Assembly: GCF_000204055.1 (NCBI RefSeq)
Contig: NW_006768765.1
Location: 1,593,651 to 1,657,650 of the forward strand
Direction of reading: 5' to 3'
Source of the DNA: Melampsora larici-populina 98AG31
Taxonomy: Eukaryota; Basidiomycota; Pucciniomycetes; Pucciniales; Melampsoraceae
Length of the DNA: 64,000 bases
The translations under genes were made by a program, and so were the position numbers. Shown piece by piece: positions 55,924 to 64,000 of the stretch. Under the pieces are notes generated by a model that saw only the letters and a list, made by a program, of their open reading frames with translations, was not told the DNA's origin and did not search any database. Each line of letters opens with the position of its first letter. The stretch's first letter is position 1.

Positions 55924-57823
55924 AAACCGATTGCTTGAATATTTCCTCGACGAAGTTTGCTATCTCAGTTGTTTCCTTCTTTTCATTACTTTTGATTCTG
56001 CCCAAAAGTCCTGGCTCGGTCTTTTGGTCTTAATGCTGTACATCACATGTCACTTTACTTTCTCTACTACAATCAATGCCGTCGATCCTCGCAGCTGTTT
56101 TCTCTCTTGAGTGCATCTTATGAAAATGCAAGTCACACGCATACAGGCATGTCCCATGAGCATACGAATATTGGCGATTTTTCAAAAACCGCGATAAAGC
56201 GCTTGGTTGATAGATAACAATCATTAACAGATGAGTTCGCACACGAGTATCTTAGCAGATGAAGTCAGAGGCAGTCAAAGTATTCCCAACAATCGCACAA
56301 AATCGAGTTATCTCGAGAAGTGTTTTGACAGGTAAGGAATGACGGAGAGTGTATGCGTCGACCATGACAGAGCGACGAGGTCTCTGATGTATCAAATTGA
56401 AGCAGTGCATGTGCCACGCCTATATACTGTTATCTCCATTGGTCGTTACCTCCTGCATATTTTATTGCTATCAACCCACTGACTGAACTTCAGAGACCAT
56501 CTCATTTCAATATCTCTGATTGACAAATGAAAGATGTCAAAAATACTTCCCAAGGATGCTTTTCTTTTTGTTCTTTTTCTTCATTCAGGATAGTTGAAGT
56601 GCTAAATTTGAAAGTTCAGGAAGTTTTGCTCTTTTGTAAGTAAACAGTGGCTCAACCCAAGTGTGATCAAAGAAATTAAATGATTATGAAGCTGCTTTGT
56701 TCATGCCATTCTTAGTTGTTCAGAACCTTTATGACTGGCTCAAGTTTGTTCTTTTTGAATAATGGACTATCAATGACTCGGCATTGGTCATCTGAAACTT
56801 GGAAGGAGGTTTCAACGTTTGAATGGGAAGCTATGGGAAGTCACGGCGCGCCTTGCCTGTAGGCGCTCTGGGTGCACCTCAGATTCAAAACCCGCGCCCA
56901 CTACGAGAACGGAAAGGCATCTGGTACGTAACAAACAGCCGGGGGTAGGCATCAAGCCAGCTATGTTTTTGCTTCCGGTAATTCAGGTTATTGGAGTGAG
57001 TTGGTATGGGATGGTTTCTATCCAAGAATCAATCTTGGTTTTATGTTTTGTTTGCAAGGTCTCTGAAGATGGCTTCTGAAGTTTTGTCTTGATGATTTCA
57101 AAGGTTTACAACACTAAAAAATATGTGAGTATGGGTGGTCTCACTGATAAACGTGAATTACTTTTGTTACAAAACGATTGTGTAAAAGGATCCAACCAAA
57201 GGATCTGATAAAGGCCTACGAATTTAATCTCCGGGTAATAAGGCTCAGGAGGTTATAACGAATGAAATGAGTCCAGCGGCACAGATAAAGATGGATTCAA
57301 TATGCAATAAAGACAGTGTTATATAAGCTTTGAAGGCTAAAGGGTAGTATCAAGTAGATAAATTGCTAAAAATGAAGAAATTTGACTAATTAGAGAATGA
57401 AAATAATCAAGAGAAGACTGGAGATAGTAAAAGATAGATAAAAATATTGTCCGAGGAAAGAAAAAGTCTCCCGAAGTTTACATGATTTATATGGAATGAG
57501 AAACAACAAGAAGGCTGAAACCACGGCAAGGACGAATACGACGCGAGCTCTTGAAAATCTAGACGAAGTTAAGATAAGGAACCGATTACAGAAAGTAATA
57601 CATGGCGAATAAGTTAGTAAGCCTGGTACGATTGTAGGGTAACTTGAAAAAGGAATTTCTTAGGATAAAAATGAAGATGACCATCATCACAAGAAAAATT
57701 TGATGAAATTTAGAGGTTAAGCTGTGATGACATGTGGAATGAATATGTACAACTCCTTTGTAAAAAATGACGAGTTGGTGATTGTATTCAAGTTGAGGAA
57801 AACGTTGAGGAATTCTTTGAGGT
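55924..57823. other. Intergenic between adenylate kinase and the acidic protein
   Basis: No gene is supported. The stretch at 56835-56920 is locally GC-rich and slightly tRNA-like but lacks a proper B box. The 57578-57823 part is the 3' flank of the following minus-strand gene. Confidence 0.4.
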
Positions 57824-58837
57824 TCAATTTGGCCATTGTGGAGCATAGAACTCTTCGTCATCGTCGTCTGAGTAGTCACCTGAGAGAGTATAGAAAGAAC
57901 TATGATCGTCATCATCATAATCTGCCTCGTCAACCTCGTCAGCCTCATCATCGTGACATTGTTCTTCAATCGAAGCAAAATCGGATAAGGCTTGAAAAGA
58001 ACGCGGTTGAACAGACTGCTTTATGATATGGTTGGGAGTCTCTGTGGTGCCAACAGGTTCAATTGAAGTGTGGGTCGAATTCTTCAAAAATGGAGAGTCA
58101 AAACAAATACTCAATTCGGCTCCCAAAGGCGCAAGAACTTGTGGTTTCTGACTAGCGAAATCAGCTGGTGAAGGAGGTGGGACACTTGCTTTAGAGCGTT
58201 GACGCCCGATGCGCTGTGCAGAAAGTTGAAGCTTGATGATCGAAAAACCTAACTCATCGTCGTCATCATCAATCTCTTCTGAACGAGGGGGGCTTATTGA
58301 AGAGGTTTCAGAACTTTGCGAGCTAGAATCAAGGTCTTTGCTGTAAGTGGAATTGTTGGAAGAAGACATAGATGATCGACGAGTGTTCATTTTATTGTAT
58401 TGACTCCACGGTTCGCAAAGGTGTGTGTTCGGATGAGTGCCAAGTGCAGGGATAAAGGGCTGAATGTCTGAGCTTCGCCTTTCCCTGGAGCTCTTAACTC
58501 GAGACTTTAACTTGGAGAAAGATAAAGAAGCAGGGGCACTACGAATTTTGGAGACGTATGCACGAAAGTCGGGTTGATGTTTTATATCAGGTACGCTGAT
58601 TTCGAAACTCTTGACAGTAGTCAATGAACGTTCAGATCTTAGATGCTGTTGAAGGGTGTGCTTTAGTACCTCAATGTCTCCCAGCATGGAAATACGACTT
58701 GGAATTTCACTTACTTCGGTTGGTTCTGCCCATCTTTGTGAAAGGTAAGGATTGACGGTAAAAATTTGAGATGATTGTACAATGGATGTGGTGCTCTTTG
58801 ATTCCGATGCACTCAAAGCGGTATTTTCTGCGTACAT
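57824..58837 (-). CDS. Host protein of unknown function, Ser-rich with acidic clusters (337 aa)
   Basis: Single open frame of 337 aa, start MYAENTALSASESK. A short possibly folded part lies at about residues 40-110 (EIPSRISMLGDIEVLKHTLQ, then FEISVPDIKHQPDFRAYVSK). A basic Ser/Arg stretch follows (SRVKSSRERRSSD), then a Ser-rich run. Two Asp/Glu clusters occur: EEIDDDDDELGF (about residue 190) and DEADYDDDDHSSF with DYSDDDDEEFY at the C-terminus. No domain is recognised. The pattern suits a nuclear or phospho-regulated disordered protein, but that is inference. A TATATATAT tract lies about 140 bp upstream of the start (58977-59001). No mobile element overlaps it. Confidence 0.68.
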   Translation of the reverse strand: MYAENTALSASESKSTTSIVQSSQIFTVNPYLSQRWAEPTEVSEIPSRISMLGDIEVLKHTLQQHLRSERSLTTVKSFEISVPDIKHQPDFRAYVSKIRSAPASLSFSKLKSRVKSSRERRSSDIQPFIPALGTHPNTHLCEPWSQYNKMNTRRSSMSSSNNSTYSKDLDSSSQSSETSSISPPRSEEIDDDDDELGFSIIKLQLSAQRIGRQRSKASVPPPSPADFASQKPQVLAPLGAELSICFDSPFLKNSTHTSIEPVGTTETPNHIIKQSVQPRSFQALSDFASIEEQCHDDEADEVDEADYDDDDHSSFYTLSGDYSDDDDEEFYAPQWPN

Positions 58838-60272
58838 CTAAGCCGAGGTTGATGGGTGAAAATAAAGTTGAATGATATACAAGAGGAAAGATGATTGAAC
58901 TTTGGCAAAAGGGCCAAATATGAGAAGGCTAATAAATGTTCAGGATAGATAGGATACGAGCAATATACGCAAAGAGAATATATATAATCAATATATATAT
59001 TCAAGAGAAGTTTTGAAATTGGCAGCTGGGCCGGTCGGAGTAATTCGATAAAATGTCTCGTTGACGGAAAGTTGACCGAGCTGGGTGAATGCAGAGATAC
59101 TAGGTGATCGCAAGTACGGAGGTCTAGAAGCATGCTCTTTATATGATGAAGCATGACAAACTCCGCGTCTATAATCCGAATCAATCCAGACTTTCACGAT
59201 AGCTCACGATACAATGTATGCCCGCATTAGTCAATTATTTTCCTTAATCATTGACACATTCAAAAATCTAAGCACAGCCTCGCCCGGATAATGTGAGGGA
59301 AAGTGAAATCGGACAGCGTCTGAGCAATATTAAACTTATCAGAGCTATATCGAGCTCGCTGAGCTGAGCCTTCCAGATGTGGACGGGGATTTACACGCCT
59401 CGATTGACCATGTCGTGAGAGCATTGAGGTAAGTACGTTTAGACGTATCTAGACTGTCTTTACCAGCAACACACCACCCATATGCGGACATCCAAGCTCC
59501 TTGCAATGATCGCATGGCCATGGCCTTGGCTTCTTCGGCATCAAAATTCGGTCGGTCGCCTCAGAGATGCATGAGATTCATCAAGGAAAAGCGAAAAGCG
59601 ACGCACTGACTGAAGTACATACAGTCCGCTCCAAGAAATTACGCCATCGCTCAATTGCTTGAGCGGTACCGGGGCAATTCCTACAGGAAAAAATCTGGTG
59701 ACTATTTGATGATACACTTCAATCTTTAAAATATGATGACTCATCCCTTGAAAAAGTTCAACAGAGGGTAAATCATAAATGCATCAAGAGGAAAGATTGT
59801 AAATGTAGGAAGAGTAGGAACACGTCTTCAATTGAAGCAATTTTAAAAACCTTTTTGGAGTGCTTATATTTTGCCTTTCTGTGATTGAGCATTTCTTTGA
59901 TTTTGTCACGCCAAGATGTTACTACACGAGTTGATGACCAAGCTTAGCAATCCACACTAGATACCCCCACTTATAGTGCTTTAATATTAAGCCAGTGCAC
60001 CACAGTCTTTTGGCAGACTTTCTAAAGAGAACCAATGGAGCCTACACGACATCTTCCACGGAAATATCAATTGGATTCCTTTCATACTCTCTTGATCCAG
60101 CTCAGCCAACCGCTACCTGGGCACACTTGCAGCATTTGAAATATGGGCACCTCTTTTCATGTGTCTACAATACCCCTTCATTTCAAAAACAGAGCATCCG
60201 CAGAAGCACAAGAAGAAAAGCTCTCATTATACCTGAATGTACCTTCAATCCACCAACATTGCATTGCCTTAC
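58838..60272. other. Intergenic, no supported gene
   Basis: Includes the presumed promoter of the minus-strand gene. The 238-codon open frame starting at 59995 runs into the TIR element at 60273 and has no protein features. Confidence 0.45.
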
Positions 60273-60670
60273 ACAAGGACCCCACAAAGCTCCAGGGGAA
60301 CTATCCAGCCTAAGACCACCCCAACTGACCTTTTTAATACCCTGTGATGCGGTAAAAATCCCAATATTGAGCTTGAACAATTCTAGTTTTGTTGGTAGGT
60401 TCAAAAAGCAAAAATTTCTAAAAATTTCTCAACAGACCAATCCATTTGTTTTTTGTTGGTGTGTACATTCAAAAGAGAGTGCTTTTGGCCATTTTTTGGC
60501 CCGAGGCAAAACCATACCTATCATGTTGGTAGATCCAGATGCAAAAAAGGTAATTTTGCTCAAAAAACCCACAAGATGCCTTTTTTGTCAGTATGTCAGT
60601 GTTTTTTTGACCCTTGATCCATTCCAATTAGGCCAGATAGTTCACTTGGAGCTTTCCGGGGTCCTCTTGC
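60273..60670. mobile_element. MITE with GGACCCC ends
   Basis: About 398 bp. The left arm has GGACCCCACAAAGCTCC and AACTATCCAGCC; the right arm has GGCCAGATAGTT and GGAGCTTTCCGGGGTCC, inverted. The target duplication is not clear. Confidence 0.68.
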
Positions 60671-61198
60671 CTGTATCTCTAATGACCTGTGATCAAGTCT
60701 ATAGATATTGATTTGATATTGGTGGTATTGGAACTGTCCAATACTTTTCTGTATACTGCTGTGGTAAGTGATCATGGGGATTGTGAATTGTATCAAAGCC
60801 TGCTCACTGTTATAAATTCTTACATAGATTTTAAAACAACTTATGGACCATCTATATCCATACAGGCATTGTTTCAGAGTATTACGCGGTTGAAGAGGGC
60901 CTTCCCAATGACATTGTGCAAGTGACACAGCACTACTTCATAACCTACTCAAATACAATCACTCAGAATCTGATAAATATTAAAGATTTCAATGGGAATT
61001 CCACACAAAACTGATGCGCTCTATGTTTATCCATCATGCACATCATAGGTTTTCTGTGAATAATACCATGCTCTCCTATAACCAAACACATACCAACAAG
61101 ACCACAACTTACGCACACAATTTCAAAAATCCCAATACAAACATGCTTCGAGTCCCAACATGTGCTCCTTAGGGCTTGATATCCACCTTTGATGTCAT

Positions 61199-61325
61199 GT
61201 ACAAGTGGCTGCAGAAAAGATATGACACCCTTGGGGCCAAACAATCATTACAATGTATCTAATGCACCCAAGTGTGAGCCAGTTTGGCCTGCAGGGTGTC
61301 ATATCATTTCTGCAGGCACTTGTAC
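61199..61325. repeat. Foldback repeat
   Basis: 127 nt. GTACAAGTGGCTGCAGAAA at the left pairs with TTTCTGCAGGCACTTGTAC at the right, continuing through GATATGACACCC and GGGTGTCATATC. Confidence 0.82.
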
Positions 61326-62391
61326 AAACAAACAAGGTCTGTGTTTGAAGAGTGATGCAGGTGTACCTGACAAATAAAGATTTTATGCTGCCCTGGAACA
61401 ACATCTGGAATGGACACAGCTTGGAGGTTGCCCCATTTCATCTCATATGTGCTCTGTTCACCAGGTTAACACCAATACCTGGAACCAATGATTCACATAG
61501 TAATTCACTGCCACTCTGACACACTTTAATCTTCAATCCTAACAACCAATTGTGTCACAGTTAGGTATTGGTACTGTAGTGCGTCAGAGATGCAGCTCAC
61601 AGGTACCCCAACTCCACCACCAACACTACAAAAAATATAATCTTTATCAGGCGGAAAAGAAAAGTAATGATGTAGAAAAATCCTGAGACACCAGGAAGAG
61701 AGCAAAAAATCCAAAAAAATATGTATCTTGTTCCTAGATGTTGGGGCGTCATGATGAGTATTTTTTTGTATTTTACACATAGATATTGGTTAATTTACTC
61801 ACAATAAAGGTTGAAAATCATCAAAAACCCACCTGTAACAATACCTGAAATTTGGCCCATGATTTTGAAGACAGGATTTTGAAATCTTCAAACATCAATA
61901 ATATCTTTTTTGCTCAAAGTCTTTCCTTTCACCATTCCAAGACTTATTCATCTTGTTTCTGTATGTTGTTGTAGTCTTCATTTCTCCCCGTCTGGCTCTT
62001 CTTTCAGCTGTGTTCTGAATCAAGAGTTCTACATTGGAAGAGGGGTGTAGACATAGTCACGCTTAGTAAGTGGGGCTATGTGGTCTTCACCCATGCTTCT
62101 TGCCTAGGCTTCACGTAGCCAGCAAGACCGCAGCAGTGTAACATGATTACCAGCCAATCAGTGGGTGACCTGAGTCATGTGAGCACAACCTGCTAGCCAC
62201 ACATTCATCATATGTTGGATGAACCCGGACACTGTTGGATGAACCCGGGCACTGTTGGATGATGATGCTATTTGCTGAACAGCATCCAATCTGATACATA
62301 AATCCCTTCACAAATCCCAAACCAAAAGACTACCATTTTTGATTGTTATTTTGTTGTGAACCATTGATGACATGTCAGCTGTGATATCACA
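61326..62391. other. Intergenic, no supported gene
   Basis: TGTTGGATGAACCCGG occurs twice in tandem with a partial third copy (62213-62262). Nothing else is recognised. Confidence 0.45.
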
Positions 62392-62399
62392 GTTAGATG

Positions 62400-62774
62400 T
62401 AGGGCTATGACCTGGCCCTGGCCCTGCCTGGCCAAGTCTGCCCAAGAGTTTTTTGGGCCAGGTCAAGGCCAAGCCCGGGGCCTTGAGTCCAGCCTGGGGA
62501 TAGTGAGAAAGGCCCCCGTCCAGGGCTACTCGGAGCCGGGGCCGTTGAAAAAAAACTGTGGAGGCATTGCTGAAGGCTTGTTGAGGAAATTTTCTGGAAA
62601 AATTTAAATTATCAAGCATCCGCCCTAAGCTCTCAAACAGGCTTAAAAAGGGCTGGCCCAAGCTGGGGCCTGCCTGTGCTGCCCGTCAGCATCCTTGAGG
62701 AGGCTTTGGCCGAGGCCGGGTCATACCTGGCCTCGCGGCCGGCCCTGAAGCCGCAGGGCCGGGTCATACCCCTA
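62400..62774. mobile_element. GC-rich hAT-like MITE
   Basis: 375 bp. Ends TAGGGCTATGACC and GGTCATACCCCTA, flanked by an exact 8-bp duplication, GTTAGATG (62392-62399 and 62775-62782). TAGGG ends and 8-bp duplications are typical of hAT. The inside is dominated by GGCC-rich blocks, unlike the AT-rich surroundings. Confidence 0.85.
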
Positions 62775-62782
62775 GTTAGATG

Positions 62783-63598
62783 TCATTGTATGTACAACAA
62801 CTTGTCCCTTGAATTTCCTCCACTGGGCTACACATCTTCCTGCAGTCATACATCACCACTCTTACTTGGAATTCTTCATCATTTTTGGACTGTTCTCATT
62901 CTCATTGGCCTCATCATAGTGTCCATTTCCTGAGTCACTCATTTCTACTGTAAGTCTGAATTTGTTCTTATCATTGATCTTGTTCATATTATTGATTGGA
63001 GTATGATTTCTTTTCCTCAATCGATCATCCAAATTCTTACAACTCCCTTTTTGCTTTTCATCATTCACACGTGACAGTGCCAGTGGGTCCCTCTTTCTTT
63101 CATTTCAATCCTTCATGATCTTCTCTACATTCACATCAATTTGATTCTTTTTACCACCACCTAGTCATATCTGTTGATTGTTCATCTCATACTTGTAATT
63201 TCCAATTGCTTACTTGACTAACAATCTTTTTTTACAGACAACATCCACAACTTCATTCATAACACTTCCCATCTTCAAGACCCTCAATTTCCTACTGATC
63301 ACTTGGATCCTCATCACTATTTTGATTCTTCATTAATTATCTTACTTTGAATTGTTTCAATTGCTTATTAGATCATATCATATCTTTGTCTCTCTTTCAG
63401 ATTCCTATATATTCAAAGTGTTTGAACAAGTTTTATGTTTGACATGATTTTCAAAAGCTGTTTTGAGAGGCCTCGAGAGGAACTTTGTTCATCAAGGAGT
63501 CATTGGTTGCCAAAGTTGTATTTGTATCAAACTGGATCTGAAATTAAATTTTGTTGTAAGGGTGGACTCACAAGGCCACAAGTGCTACATCTTCAATA
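62783..63598. other. Intergenic, no supported gene
   Basis: AT-rich with CATCA/TTCATC-type simple sequence. No gene recognised. Confidence 0.4.
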
Positions 63599-63720
63599 AG
63601 GGGTTTCAAGTTCAAAATTTTACGGATTTTTACGTTTCGGAAACTTGCCTGATGTTGTTAATTATCCGTAAAATAATTTTAAATCGGAACACCTTTTTAG
63701 GTCTCCCGTTTTATAATTAG
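63599..63720. repeat. Fragment or left part of the 53335-type MITE
   Basis: GGGGTTTCAAGTTCAA and ACACCTTTTTAGGT match the element at 53335-53720. The right end was not found before the end of the window. Confidence 0.6.
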
Positions 63721-64000
63721 CGTAAACATACGCTTTATGAAAATTACCCGGTCAAGTTTTGACAAGTTTTGACATCATCCTTCAAGTTTGGAGGACCGAT
63801 GATCTCTTCTTTCCCCGATCATCTTGCTTTACCTCTCTTTACCTCCCAATCCTTTATCCCACCACTCTATCATCTCGTTTTTCACTATATCAAATCAGTC
63901 CCACTCTTCTCAATTGGTTTCCCTAGGTTTCAACTCGCAATCAAACCTCAAAGTTCCAGCAAAATCAATTCAGTTTTTCCATGATCGATCGTCTCTTTCC
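63721..64000. other. Window end, nothing recognised
   Basis: A pyrimidine-rich stretch (63780-63990) on the plus strand; it could be the leader of a gene beyond the window. Confidence 0.3.

Noticed and set aside
56835..56920. tRNA-like GC-rich patch
   Set aside because: No GGTTCGAATCC-type B box and no clear cloverleaf.
59995..60711. 238-codon open frame on the plus strand
   Set aside because: Its second half runs through the TIR element at 60273-60670 and its content shows no domain or secretion signal; length alone does not support a gene.

Overview
This looks like a rust-fungus (Pucciniales, Puccinia-like) nuclear contig. The genes carry many short spliceosomal introns (about 60-130 nt, GT..AG). 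There is a small secreted cysteine-rich protein of the kind common in rust secretomes. Mobile elements from at least six superfamilies are nested in one another and fill most of the 64 kb. No bacterial features, rRNA or convincing tRNA were seen. One 100-N scaffold gap (33779-33878) interrupts a reverse transcriptase. All family assignments come from motifs read by eye; no database search was possible.

Layout. 307-5019: a Tc1/mariner element with terminal inverted repeats (TIRs) and TA target duplications. It is unusual in carrying a second, six-exon gene of unknown function beside its transposase. 5972-6280: a small secreted cysteine-rich protein. 9-10 kb: MITEs. 10190-16244: a Ty3/gypsy chromovirus-type retrotransposon with 193-bp LTRs and a 5-bp duplication. 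16711-about 23493: a degraded tyrosine-recombinase (YR) retrotransposon. 24034-29818: a TIR element with arrays of a TTTACACCGG motif and one seven-exon gene that joins a zinc finger, a MULE/KDZ-like DDE transposase, an AT-hook and a USP-type deubiquitinase-like domain. 29819-37034: a second YR retrotransposon with complete Ngaro-type split repeats (A - ORFs - B - A - B), lying against the end of the preceding element.

38-42 kb: a tentative short secreted protein and a three-exon host gene of unknown function. 43.6-53.7 kb: a dense block of non-autonomous DNA transposons, many with visible target duplications (PIF/Harbinger-like, hAT-like, CACTA-like, foldback). 54390-55923: a seven-exon mitochondrial-type adenylate kinase, the clearest housekeeping gene here. 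57824-58837: a single-exon serine-rich and acidic host protein. 60-64 kb: more MITEs, including a GC-rich hAT-like element with an exact 8-bp duplication.

The most notable points are the transposase-USP fusion, the two-gene mariner element, spliceosomal introns in the gag gene of a YR retrotransposon, and three inactivating lesions in three unrelated elements. Those lesions (two catalytic Glu-to-Lys changes and one nonsense codon) can each be explained by a transition at CpG, as expected if methylated repeats decay by deamination.
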